From Mucilaginibacter sp. dw_454 (GTDB taxonomy: Bacteria; Bacteroidota; Bacteroidia; Sphingobacteriales; Sphingobacteriaceae), in assembly GCF_018449775.1 (NCBI RefSeq), contig NZ_JAAVVB010000003.1:310001-374000 (forward strand): DNA of 64,000 nt. Direction: 5' to 3'. The translations under genes were made by a program, and so were the position numbers. This document shows, in pieces, positions 55,392-63,036 of the stretch (within the stretch, counting starts at the first letter, position 1; each line of letters starts with the position of its first letter). The notes beneath the pieces were generated by a model. It worked only from the letters and a program-made list of their open reading frames with translations, was not told the origin of the DNA and did no database searches.

Positions 55392-56183
55392 TTATGATGA
55401 TTGCAATTGATTGATGCCCGAGTAGGCACAATCTCTTACAGGTTTTTGTGTATTTTGATCGTTTACTAATTGTTCCAATTGTTCTAATATGCCTGATGTT
55501 CTCATCCTGATCAATAAATTGATCATAGCTATTTGCACCACAGGGTCATGCTGCTGATTTAGCGCGTTGGTTAACTGTTTTCTTACATAAGTCTCCTGGT
55601 AAAATTTGGCTAAGCCATCCAATGCGGCTAACCTTACATTACTGTTAGGATCATTATTCAGCGTTTTTACCAGCGCATCAATTACATAATTATCCTTTTG
55701 GCCAATTTTTTCGGTAGATACTGCGGCCAAACGGCTGGCCGGCGATTCCATATTATTCAGGCTGGCATACATTACATGCTGTTGATTAACCGGGTGATGT
55801 TCTTTTAATTTAGCGACAAATACCTGTTTGCGTACATTCAAGTCATTGTCTACCGAGTCGATACTTTTTTGAGCCGGTTTGTTTGCGGCTATTACTTTAG
55901 TAGCTGTATCGGGTTGCATAATAGGTGGTTGTAACTTAACAACAGCAACACTATTTTCCGGTTGATGACGCAAGGTTAAAAAAGCAACCGCACCTACAAT
56001 TACCAGCGCACAAGCCGCCGCGGCCCAGCGTAACACCCGGAACGGAATAACTATGCCCGCAGGCTTTTCCTTCTGCTCGGGCTGCATTTCTTCGAGGATC
56101 CGGCCCAGCACAAAGGGGGGCGGCGTTTTGTCGTCAAACCCATCGCGGTTTTTTGCTATAAACTTTTCTAAATCATCATTCAT
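55392..56183 (-). CDS. Anti-sigma-like membrane protein with HEAT-like repeats, ECF module 2
   Basis: Protein of 263 residues. A cytosolic start (NDDLEKFIAKNRDGFDDKTPPPFVLGRILEEM) parallels the anti-sigma-like protein of module 1. One membrane helix follows at about residues 52-70 (WAAAACALVIVGAVAFLTL). The extracytoplasmic region has HEAT-like helical pairs (VIDALVKTLNNDPNSNVRLAALDGLAKF, LTNALNQQHDPVVQIAMINLLIRM, LEQLVNDQNTQKPVRDCAYSGI). It overlaps the sigma gene start region by eight bases. The role as anti-sigma factor or signal sensor is inferred from position and topology. Confidence 0.72.
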   Translation of the reverse strand: MNDDLEKFIAKNRDGFDDKTPPPFVLGRILEEMQPEQKEKPAGIVIPFRVLRWAAAACALVIVGAVAFLTLRHQPENSVAVVKLQPPIMQPDTATKVIAANKPAQKSIDSVDNDLNVRKQVFVAKLKEHHPVNQQHVMYASLNNMESPASRLAAVSTEKIGQKDNYVIDALVKTLNNDPNSNVRLAALDGLAKFYQETYVRKQLTNALNQQHDPVVQIAMINLLIRMRTSGILEQLEQLVNDQNTQKPVRDCAYSGINQLQSS

Positions 56184-56721
56184 GATAACTGCCTTGTTTA
56201 AGGGTTTGTAATATTCTATGTTTTGCCCGGTGGTATTGGGTCCTTACAGTTCCGTTTTCCAAACCAAGCAGCTCCGCAATTTGTGTATGCGGTATTTCTT
56301 CAATAGCATACAGGTTAAAAATTGTGCGGTAACCTTCCGGCAAGGCATCAATAGCTGCATTTACGGCATCCATATTATAAGCGAATGCATCTTCATCTAT
56401 CAGATCCTCGTCTTCCCGATCGGGCATCCATTCTGTCTCCAGTTCCACAAACCGCAGCTTTCTTTTTCTCACCAGGTCTATAGATTTATTGATGGCTATC
56501 CGTTTAACCCATGACCTGAAACCACTACTCTCTTTTAAACTGGCTATGCTCTTAAATGCAGCCACAAAACTATCCTGCAAAATATCTTCAGCCTCGCCGG
56601 TATGATTCACCAATCTCAATATCGAACTATAAACCGTTTTAGCGTGCAGGTTGTACAGGCCGGTATAAGCCGCCGGGTCACCTTGTTTGCACCTGGTTAT
56701 AAGTTCTTCTTGTTTAATCAT
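56176..56721 (-). CDS. ECF RNA polymerase sigma factor, module 2
   Basis: ECF sigma factor of 181 residues. Region 2: AAYTGLYNLHAKTVYSSILRLVNHTGEAEDILQDSFVAAFKSI, then RSWVKRIAINKSIDLVRKRK. Region 4: LPEGYRTIFNLYAIEEIPHTQIAELLGLENGTVRTQYHRAKHRIL. An acidic linker with DREDEDLIDEDAFAYNMD is close to that of module 1. It heads an operon of anti-sigma-like gene plus two DUF4097 genes, mirroring module 1. The upstream 333 bases carry a family D repeat and no other gene. Confidence 0.93.
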   Translation of the reverse strand: MIKQEELITRCKQGDPAAYTGLYNLHAKTVYSSILRLVNHTGEAEDILQDSFVAAFKSIASLKESSGFRSWVKRIAINKSIDLVRKRKLRFVELETEWMPDREDEDLIDEDAFAYNMDAVNAAIDALPEGYRTIFNLYAIEEIPHTQIAELLGLENGTVRTQYHRAKHRILQTLKQGSYHE

Positions 56722-56874
56722 TCGTAAAAGCCGATCAGCTTAATATTATTGTTTAATTACTATCCTATCGTAAACAGTTGAATAATGTTACAGTAATTTG
56801 AGAAGTTTTTTTATTTTTTTGAGGATTATAGTTGGTGAAACTGAAAAAAGGGTGTCAGTATAATAAAATAAGCC

Positions 56875-56959
56875 TGTCATCTCGACGAGGAACGAGGAGA
56901 GATCTATACACGTGCAATCTAAGCATGTGTATAGATCTCTCCCTACGGTCGAGATGACA
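56875..56959. repeat. Inverted repeat, family D
   Basis: TGTCATCTCGACGAGGAACG at the left, CTCCCTACGGTCGAGATGACA at the right, with inner arms GAGAGATCTATACAC / GTGTATAGATCTCTC. About 85 bases, between sigma gene 2 and the symporter operon. The rest of 56722-57003 is featureless AT-rich sequence. Confidence 0.85.
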
Positions 56960-57003
56960 TCAAAGGAAATTTCAATATCCTATCCTTTTTTACTATCAAA
57001 CTA

Positions 57004-57034
57004 TTGCTACACATCATATAATAAATTACTTTTG
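57004..57034 (+). promoter_or_regulatory. Promoter of the symporter operon
   Basis: TTG (57004-57006), a 20-base spacer, and TACTTTTG (57027-57034) match both consensus parts. The ATG of the 63-aa gene is 21 bases beyond, so a leader of about 17 bases is expected. Confidence 0.6.
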
Positions 57035-57054
57035 CAGCACTACATAATAAGATC

Positions 57055-57246
57055 ATGAGCAAACATCACCCACAAACAGATAAAAGTTTAGATTACATTT
57101 ATTACCTGGTAGGTACATTAAGCGGCGCTTTTGTAGGCGTTGTTATTGATGTAGCTTTCAAATATGTTATCATAGGTGCTATTTTAGGATTTTTAACTGC
57201 GGCCTTCTTCGTCAATGTATTGGCTAAAAGCAGTGAAGAAGCCTGA
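57055..57246 (+). CDS. Small membrane protein, 63 aa, of the symporter operon
   Basis: Family not recognised. Two hydrophobic segments span about residues 14-30 (YIYYLVGTLSGAFVGVV) and 36-57 (FKYVIIGAILGFLTAAFFVNVL). Polar ends and a hydrophilic first dozen residues suggest a small inner-membrane helper. It begins 21 bases after a promoter box, and its 3' end overlaps the next small gene by 14 bases. The overlapping run into the SSF symporter supports a joint function. Confidence 0.7.
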   Translation: MSKHHPQTDKSLDYIYYLVGTLSGAFVGVVIDVAFKYVIIGAILGFLTAAFFVNVLAKSSEEA

Positions 57247-57358
57247 TCCTGAACTTCCTTCATTTATACGCAACTGGAACCAGTTTTACGGCATTGTAGC
57301 CGGGTGGCTGGTTTTTTTAATTATAATTTTCTGGCTCATTACCCTTTATCTTAAATGA
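57233..57358 (+). CDS. 41-codon small protein overlapping both neighbours
   Basis: A 41-residue reading frame starting at GTG (57233-57235) and ending TGA at 57356-57358. It begins VKKPDPELPSFIRNW; the middle is NQFYGIVAGWLVFLIIIFWL and the end ITLYLK, a single transmembrane helix. Its stop overlaps the ATG of the SSF symporter in an ATGA, and its start overlaps the preceding 63-aa gene. Short proteins of this kind (LPSFIxxWxQFY then one helix) directly before SSF genes are, to my memory, common in Bacteroidota. Too short to be sure by itself; the GTG start is inferred. It may be a small symporter subunit. Confidence 0.6.
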   Translation: MKKPDPELPSFIRNWNQFYGIVAGWLVFLIIIFWLITLYLK

Positions 57359-59052
57359 GCTTAACCGACTGGATCGTTCTTGGTACTACCATATTGCTCA
57401 TCATTAGCTATGGGCTCTGGAAAAGCGGTACCAATAAAAACATCGACCAGTTTTTGATGGGCAACCGCTCTTTATCCTGGTATCATATTGGTTTTTCGGT
57501 TATGGCTACGCAGGCCAGCGCCATTACTTTCCTTTCTGCACCCGGACAGGCTTATAGCGATGGGATGCGCTTTGTGCAGTTTTACTTCGGTTTGCCGCTG
57601 GCGATGATTGTTTTGTGTATCACTTTTGTGCCGATATTTCATCGCCTTAAAGTATATACTGCGTACGAGTTTTTAGAGCAGCGCTTTGACCTGAAGACCC
57701 GCGCGCTTACCTCCGGATTATTCCTGATCCAACGCGGGCTGTCAACCGGTATAGCTATTTATGCACCGGCTATTATCTTATCTATTATCCTGAATATTAA
57801 TACCACCTACACCACTATATTTATTGGGGGATTGGTGACATTTTACACCGTGCTGGGAGGCACCAAAGCGGTATCATATACCCAATTGCTGCAAATGAGT
57901 ATCATCTTTGTGGGTATGTTTGCTGCCGGGGCATTGGTGGTAGTATTGCTGCCGCACCACATCGGTTTTGCACATGCCCTAAAGCTGGCGGGTAAAATGG
58001 GCAAAATGAACGTCATCGACTGGAAATTTGACCCCTCAAGCAGGTACAACATCTGGAGCGGTATCATTGGCGGGTTTTTCCTGCAGTTATCTTACTTCGG
58101 CACAGACCAGAGCCAGGTTGGGCGATATTTAACCGGCAGCTCGGTAGGGCAGAGCCGCATGGGCCTCATCATGAATGGCCTGATCAAAATACCGATGCAA
58201 TTTTGTATCCTGCTGATAGGGATCCTGGTATTTGCATTCTACCAGTTTAACAAGCCGCCTATGTTCTTTAACCAATACGAGGTTAAGCAGGTCAAACAAA
58301 GCCAGTATGCCGGGAAATACAACGTGCTCGAGGGAAAATATGCCATGGCCTTTGAGCAGCGAAAAACTAAGGCTAATGAGTTGATGGCCGCGATTGATAG
58401 TCATGATCAAACGCAAATAGATAAGGCCCAGGCCAGCCTGAAACAAGCCGACGCTGCCACCACCGACATCCGCAGGCAAAGCATCGGCCTGATGAAAAAG
58501 AATAACCGGCAGGCCGATACCGATGATACTAATTATGTATTCCTGAATTTTGTTACACATTATTTGCCACGAGGGCTGATAGGTTTACTCATAGCCATTG
58601 TTTTCCTGGCGTCTATGGGCTCAACGGCCAGTGCTTTGAACTCTTTAGCGTCGACTTCGGTAGTTGATATTTATAAACGCACCATCAACCCCGGCGCGTC
58701 CGATAAAAATTATTTACTGGCATCCCGGCTGGCAACTGTTTTTTGGGGAATGGTCTGCATTGCCATGGCGCTTTACGCAGGCAAAATGGGGAATTTGTTA
58801 GAAGCCGTGAATCAATTAGGGTCATACATCTACGGCACTATTCTCGGCGTATTTGTAGTGGCTTTTTATGTAAAAAGGGTAGGTGGCAGCGCAGTATTTA
58901 TCGCGGCGTTATTGTCTGAAATTATAATCTGCATCATGGGCTATTATGGCGTGGTAGCTTATTTATGGCTAAACGCCATAGGTTGTTTCCTGGTGATCTT
59001 CTTGAGTTTATTGCTCAATCCAATAATGCACGAAAAGGCTAAAATCGCTTAA
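57355..59052 (+). CDS. Sodium:solute symporter (SSF family)
   Basis: Integral membrane cotransporter of 565 residues with roughly 13 helices, using a sodium gradient to take up a solute. Helix 1 is TDWIVLGTTILLIISYGLW, and the characteristic GFSVMATQASAITFLSAPGQAYSDGMRFVQFYFG gives the family pattern. It also has YFGTDQSQVGRYLTG and, near the end, VFLASMGSTASALNSLASTSVVDIYKR. An unusual hydrophilic loop rich in K, Q and A (about 325-385) interrupts the core. The substrate could be a sugar, amino acid or vitamin. The ATG overlaps the stop of the 41-codon gene. Confidence 0.93.
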   Translation: MSLTDWIVLGTTILLIISYGLWKSGTNKNIDQFLMGNRSLSWYHIGFSVMATQASAITFLSAPGQAYSDGMRFVQFYFGLPLAMIVLCITFVPIFHRLKVYTAYEFLEQRFDLKTRALTSGLFLIQRGLSTGIAIYAPAIILSIILNINTTYTTIFIGGLVTFYTVLGGTKAVSYTQLLQMSIIFVGMFAAGALVVVLLPHHIGFAHALKLAGKMGKMNVIDWKFDPSSRYNIWSGIIGGFFLQLSYFGTDQSQVGRYLTGSSVGQSRMGLIMNGLIKIPMQFCILLIGILVFAFYQFNKPPMFFNQYEVKQVKQSQYAGKYNVLEGKYAMAFEQRKTKANELMAAIDSHDQTQIDKAQASLKQADAATTDIRRQSIGLMKKNNRQADTDDTNYVFLNFVTHYLPRGLIGLLIAIVFLASMGSTASALNSLASTSVVDIYKRTINPGASDKNYLLASRLATVFWGMVCIAMALYAGKMGNLLEAVNQLGSYIYGTILGVFVVAFYVKRVGGSAVFIAALLSEIIICIMGYYGVVAYLWLNAIGCFLVIFLSLLLNPIMHEKAKIA

Positions 59053-59092
59053 ACGAACCAACCAGGATAGCTCAAAAGTATCAGAAAAAATA

Positions 59093-59124
59093 AATGCCCC
59101 TTCGAACTTGCTTCTTGGGGGCAT
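59093..59124 (+). terminator. Possible terminator of the symporter operon
   Basis: AATGCCCC pairs with GGGGCATT around a 16-base loop, without a convincing T run. It is 40 bases after the symporter stop. Further on are CTGGCA/TGCCAG near 59151-59166 and a 16-base palindrome ACTTTTTTAAAAAAGT at 59217-59232. Confidence 0.5.
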
Positions 59125-59306
59125 TCAACCTAAACCTTATCACAATTAAACTGGCAAGATTGCCAGCTTGTCATTATTAACGCAATTACTATACCAATAG
59201 TACCCGTTTTACTGATACTTTTTTAAAAAAGTGCTTTTATACTGAAGGCGGGTTGTGCATAGCTTAACTAATCGTCCTTTTTAGAAAGCAAATTGTACAA
59301 TTTAGC

Positions 59307-59804
59307 TTACGCTTGTTTATGCAATAGGCGTTTTCGCATAAATCCGTCTGCTAAAAACAACAACAGTACGGTATCAAAAAATAGAAATACTTTTAAAGTG
59401 CTGCCACTTAGCAAAGCCTTAAAGTTGGGCAGTGGTGTAGTATTTGATACCGCATGACTACCTGCCGACCAATGAATACTGCCCAAAGCCATACCCAGCA
59501 TTACGGTTAAACTAATAATAAAAAATCCGCCGATAGCCCACATCAGGCCTTTATTTACCCGGGTTTTGAGCGGCTTTTGAGTAGCGTACTCCGTACGGAT
59601 GGCCTCCATCACGTTATATGTAAAAGCCATATGTGGCTCGTCAAGCTCAACGCCCGCAGCCATTTCCTGGTTAAAGGTTAATAGCTCCTGGTATTTTTGG
59701 CGATAGCGCTCGTCGCCGGCAATTAGTTGCTCAATTGCAGTCTGCTCTTTAGCGGTGAGATTGCCGTCAATGTAGTCCCAAAGTTTTTCTTCCATGTTAC
59801 TCAT
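59307..59804 (-). CDS. Anti-sigma-like membrane protein, ECF module 3
   Basis: Protein of 165 residues. The cytosolic start MEEKLWDYIDGNLTAKEQTAIEQLIAGDERYRQKYQELL is the family's usual helix bundle. Two membrane helices (about residues 84-104 and 137-154) and a short linker follow. No zinc site (HxxxCxxC) is present. It shares ATGA with the sigma gene (four-base overlap) and lies after it on the same strand, the standard ECF/anti-sigma pair. Two near-adjacent ATGs exist; the first is taken. Confidence 0.78.
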   Translation of the reverse strand: MSNMEEKLWDYIDGNLTAKEQTAIEQLIAGDERYRQKYQELLTFNQEMAAGVELDEPHMAFTYNVMEAIRTEYATQKPLKTRVNKGLMWAIGGFFIISLTVMLGMALGSIHWSAGSHAVSNTTPLPNFKALLSGSTLKVFLFFDTVLLLFLADGFMRKRLLHKQA

Positions 59805-60385
59805 ATCAGTTCTTTAACTTCGTGTTTTAAATTACGCTCCAGTTTTTCTTTCAATCGCTGGCGCGCCCTAAATAATTTCACTTTTACACTGTTGGCTTCT
59901 ATGCCTAAGGTTTGCGCTATTTCTTCGAGAGATTGCTCGCCTTTGTAAAACAGGGTTATAATCGTCGCGTCATCGGCAGATAATTGCTCAATAGCCTGGT
60001 TAAGGTAAAACGACCTTGACTTGTTCTCGGCATTATTAACGTCATAGCCCGACGGCGTGTTTTCAATTTGTATGTGTGTATCCTCGTCATCTATCGACGC
60101 GGTATCTATTCTCTTTTTGCGCAGCGACGTCATGGCTGTGGTATATACTATAGTATATAGCCAGGTGCTAAATTTCGACTCCTTTTTAAATGAATCTAAC
60201 GAGCGGTAAGCTTTGATAAAACAATCCTGCGCTACTTCTTCTGCATCCTCACGGCTTTTAGTGAAGCGCATAGCCAGTGTAAACACAAAACGCTGGTGCC
60301 GTTTAACCAGGTCGGCATAAGCCGATTGGTTGCCCGCCATTGTTTTGGTGATCAGTTCTATATCTGAAAGCTTGCTCTGCATCAT
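59801..60385 (-). CDS. ECF RNA polymerase sigma factor, module 3
   Basis: ECF sigma factor of 194 residues (193 if the second of two adjacent ATGs is used). Region 2 reads YADLVKRHQRFVFTLAMRFTKSREDAEEVAQDCFIKAYRSL, followed by KFSTWLYTIVYTTAMTSLRKK. Region 4 reads SADDATIITLFYKGEQSLEEIAQTLGIEANSVKVKLFRARQRLKEKL. It is a different subgroup from modules 1 and 2, as the linker is short and lacks the acidic run. Pairs with the anti-sigma-like gene 59307-59804. The regulon is unknown. DUF6249 protein on the other strand may be related. Confidence 0.93.
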   Translation of the reverse strand: MMQSKLSDIELITKTMAGNQSAYADLVKRHQRFVFTLAMRFTKSREDAEEVAQDCFIKAYRSLDSFKKESKFSTWLYTIVYTTAMTSLRKKRIDTASIDDEDTHIQIENTPSGYDVNNAENKSRSFYLNQAIEQLSADDATIITLFYKGEQSLEEIAQTLGIEANSVKVKLFRARQRLKEKLERNLKHEVKELI

Positions 60386-60488
60386 TTACATATACTCTGA
60401 CTACACAAATTGGGGTTAGGTTACATGTTTTTATAAATATCGCTAATTTCAGATATATTTAACTTTTGATATCCGATTTTAAAAATCT

Positions 60489-60567
60489 GTCATTGCGAGC
60501 GTAGCGTGGCAATCGCAAGGGGAAAAGCCGGAACGCGTGCGATTGCCACGCTACGCTCGCAATGACA
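60489..60567. repeat. Inverted repeat, family A
   Basis: TGTCATTGCGAGCGTAGCGT and its exact complement ACGCTACGCTCGCAATGACA form the ends, with GGCAATCGCA / TGCGATTGCC continuing inwards. About 79 bases. The rest of 60386-60688 contains no recognised feature. Confidence 0.9.
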
Positions 60568-60688
60568 GATTTATTTGTTAAAAAAATTTAAATTGCCTGT
60601 AACCTGATTTAAAAAGAGGTAGTCATAGCTTGCAAATACACCAACGAGGGTGTGTCAGTAAATGATTAACTTTTAAAAAAGACATAAA

Positions 60689-61051
60689 ATGGATCAAGAA
60701 CAATTAGCCGTAATGATACCGATGGTGGTTTGCACCGGGATGTTTGCCATGATATTTGGTATAGTTTATTTGCGCAACCGCGAACGCATGGCCATGATAG
60801 AACGTGGCATGGACCCACGTACGGCAACGGACGTAAAGAAAATGAATCATAACGCAATACTCACCTGGGGATTGCTGCTGGTAGGCGCAGGATTAGGATT
60901 GTTTTTGGCTTTTTTAGCAGACTGCATTATCAAGCCTGATAGCGATACCGCGCCTGCATTATTCTTTTCACTGATAGCTATGTTTGGCGGCGCAGGCTTA
61001 TATCTTGCTTACTACATCCAACGCAAGCACGACCGTAAAGAAGTTGAATAA
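60689..61051 (+). CDS. DUF6249-like membrane protein, 120 aa
   Basis: Inner-membrane protein of 120 residues. Helix 1 (about 7-27, AVMIPMVVCTGMFAMIFGIVYL) is followed by a conserved-looking cytosolic segment RNRERMAMIERGMDPRTATD, the DUF6249 style. Helices 2 and 3 follow at about 58-78 and 87-105, and a basic C-terminus YIQRKHDRKEVE ends it. In related genomes such proteins often accompany ECF sigma and anti-sigma genes. Here it is divergent from module 3. Function unknown. Confidence 0.78.
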   Translation: MDQEQLAVMIPMVVCTGMFAMIFGIVYLRNRERMAMIERGMDPRTATDVKKMNHNAILTWGLLLVGAGLGLFLAFLADCIIKPDSDTAPALFFSLIAMFGGAGLYLAYYIQRKHDRKEVE

Positions 61052-61072
61052 GGCTGATTGAAAAGCTATAGA

Positions 61073-61100
61073 AAAGGCCGGCGATTATTCAACGGCCTTT
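61073..61100. terminator. Terminator between DUF6249 and DinB genes
   Basis: AAAGGCCG (61073-61080) pairs with CGGCCTTT (61093-61100) around a 12-base loop. Convergent genes on both sides. Short stem, so moderate support. Confidence 0.65.
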
Positions 61101-61104
61101 CGCT

Positions 61105-61614
61105 TTATACTCCGTAGCGTTCTTTTAAAATATTGAGGTGATGTACCTCATGCCCGGCCAATATGTATACTATGGTATTAACCTGTATGGGGCTGCCGTT
61201 TGCGATTCCCTTGTTTTCTATCTGTTCCGGCGTCAGTGCGCGTATCATATAAAGATTTGCTTCGCGGACGGTTTTAAATTCGGCTGACAGGTCTTGAATA
61301 GATCTGTCGTTGGCGTTTGATAGCTCAACATAAACGTTTTCATCAAAGCCAGGCAGTTCTTGCTGCCCGCGCGAAAAGGCCAGTATGCGGTAGGCAAAGG
61401 TGCGTTCGGCATCAATTAAATGTCCCACAACCTGTTTAATGGTCCACTTGCCGGGGCCATAAGCATGGTTAGCCTGTTCATCTGTCAGGCTGTTAAATAA
61501 TTGATAAGTTGATGTTTTTAAGCCTTCTAGTTTTTCCAGGATATTTTCCTGGTCAACCAGCTTAATATAGGTGCTGTAAAAACTTTCGTAAGCTGTGCGT
61601 TCGGGCTTGTGCAT
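61105..61614 (-). CDS. DinB-family putative metal-dependent protein
   Basis: DinB/YfiT-like four-helix protein of 169 residues. The metal-binding histidines are His65 (VVGHLIDAERTFAYR), His155 and His159 (AGHEVHHL). The pattern KWTIKQVVGHL is typical. Members bind a divalent metal and some are thiol transferases, but the role here is unknown. Only one base separates it from the upstream histidine kinase stop, so the two are co-transcribed. The start is the first ATG. Confidence 0.9.
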   Translation of the reverse strand: MHKPERTAYESFYSTYIKLVDQENILEKLEGLKTSTYQLFNSLTDEQANHAYGPGKWTIKQVVGHLIDAERTFAYRILAFSRGQQELPGFDENVYVELSNANDRSIQDLSAEFKTVREANLYMIRALTPEQIENKGIANGSPIQVNTIVYILAGHEVHHLNILKERYGV

Positions 61615-61615
61615 G

Positions 61616-62830
61616 TTATCTGATATTTTTTAGATTGATCCTAAAGGTTGTGCCTTTACCCAATTCAGAGTCGCGCACAAAAATATGTCCGTCGTGGTAG
61701 TTTTCTACAATACGTTTGGTTAACGACAGGCCCAGCCCCCAGCCGCGCTTACGCGTGGTGTATCCCGGTTGAAAAACCGTGGCAAATTTGGAGCGGGGGA
61801 TGCCCTTGCCGGTATCGGTTATATCGATATGGACAAGATCCTTAGTTTTATTAGTGCCAATATCAACCTTTATACTGCCCTTGCTGTCAATGGCGTTTAC
61901 TGCATTTTTAAGCAGATTCTCAATCACCCAGTCAAACAGCGGAATATTTAAACCGGCCACCAGGTCGGGGTCGCCCTTAATTTCAAAGCTAATGTTGTTG
62001 CTGGTGCGTATTTTAAAATAATTTACAAAATCCTCCACTACATCAAACACCGAATGATCTTCCAGCTTTGGTTTAGAGCCGATCTTCGAGAAACGGTCGG
62101 CCACTATCTCAAGCCGCTTTACATCGTTCTCCATTTCAAGCATAAGCGGGTCGTCCTCGGCGTTAAACTTATCTTTCAATAATTCAATCCAGGCCATCAG
62201 CGATGAGATCGGCGTACCCAATTGATGCGCCGTCTCTTTGGCTAACCCCACCCAAACCTGGTTCTGCTCAGACTTGCGCGACGAGTTAAATGTAGTGTAG
62301 GCCAGCGTTAAAAATACCGCAATAACCGAAAGCTGAATGTATGGGAATAATTTTAATTGACTTAAAAGCGCCGAGTCTTTATAATAAACCAGGTTATCGC
62401 CATGCCCCAATCCCGGCAGATTGATAATGATAGGCTCATGCTGAGATTTCATGACCTCCAGCTCACCCTTAAAGTATTGCGGATCATACTTGGGCATTTT
62501 AGCGTCCGACTGCATTTCCGGAGGGATCTCGATATAGGTTTTGGTGGTATCTAAGCCTCTAACGGTTTTGATGTCGCCTTTTTCGTCGGTAACAATGGCG
62601 GGTACAGCCAAACTATCTCTTACCGTCAACACATAAGGCAAAAAGTCATTATCGTCAGACGTTAAACTTTGCCTGATACTTAACGCCCACAGTTGCGCAC
62701 GGGTACGCTCGGCGCGGGCTATATTCCTAACCAAATATTGCGTGTAAAACAAAGACCCGGAGGCAATAATTACTGCAAAAGCAAGCAATATGTATTTCCA
62801 GAATCGTTTATTTTGATAGGTGTTCATCAT
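61616..62830 (-). CDS. Sensor histidine kinase
   Basis: Membrane histidine kinase of 404 residues, autophosphorylating in response to an unknown signal. Helix 1 is at about 12-32 and helix 2 at about 160-180, with a periplasmic sensor domain between (RQSLTSDDNDFLPYVLTVRDSL, IIINLPGLGHGDNLVYYKDS). The phosphoacceptor is His202 (KETAHQLGTPISSL). The ATPase domain has the N box ENLLKNAVNAI, G1 DTGKGIP, and the F/G2 region GWGLGLSLTKRIVENY. No response regulator is encoded in the window. It is the first gene of a pair with the DinB-like gene. Confidence 0.93.
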   Translation of the reverse strand: MMNTYQNKRFWKYILLAFAVIIASGSLFYTQYLVRNIARAERTRAQLWALSIRQSLTSDDNDFLPYVLTVRDSLAVPAIVTDEKGDIKTVRGLDTTKTYIEIPPEMQSDAKMPKYDPQYFKGELEVMKSQHEPIIINLPGLGHGDNLVYYKDSALLSQLKLFPYIQLSVIAVFLTLAYTTFNSSRKSEQNQVWVGLAKETAHQLGTPISSLMAWIELLKDKFNAEDDPLMLEMENDVKRLEIVADRFSKIGSKPKLEDHSVFDVVEDFVNYFKIRTSNNISFEIKGDPDLVAGLNIPLFDWVIENLLKNAVNAIDSKGSIKVDIGTNKTKDLVHIDITDTGKGIPRSKFATVFQPGYTTRKRGWGLGLSLTKRIVENYHDGHIFVRDSELGKGTTFRINLKNIR

Positions 62831-62855
62831 CTAAGCTTCAAATAACGTAATTTTT

Positions 62856-63014
62856 GAGCTTAAAGCATAAAGCATAAAGCGAAAAACGGTTTTTAAGCCG
62901 AAAGCGAAAAGCATAAAGCGAAAAGCTAAATGGTGCAAGCTTTCAGCTTTGGTCTTTTAGCTTTCAGCTTTAAATGACAAAGCTTTAACCTTTCGGCTTT
63001 TAGCTTTCGGCTTC
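62856..63014. repeat. Low-complexity AAAGC / GCTTT repeat region
   Basis: The first half repeats AAAGCATAAAGC and AAAGCGAAAAGC; the second half repeats the reverse complements GCTTTCAGCTTT and GCTTTTAGCTTTCGGC. The whole 160 bases could form a long imperfect hairpin just before gltX. No gene is present. Confidence 0.85.
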
Positions 63015-63021
63015 ATAATTC

Positions 63022-63029
63022 TATCTTTG
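63022..63029 (+). promoter_or_regulatory. -7 box of gltX, near-leaderless
   Basis: TATCTTTG matches TAnnTTTG and ends 7 bases before the ATG at 63037, predicting a leader of about 4 bases. It lies at the edge of the AAAGC repeat region. Confidence 0.45.
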
Positions 63030-63036
63030 CCGCACA

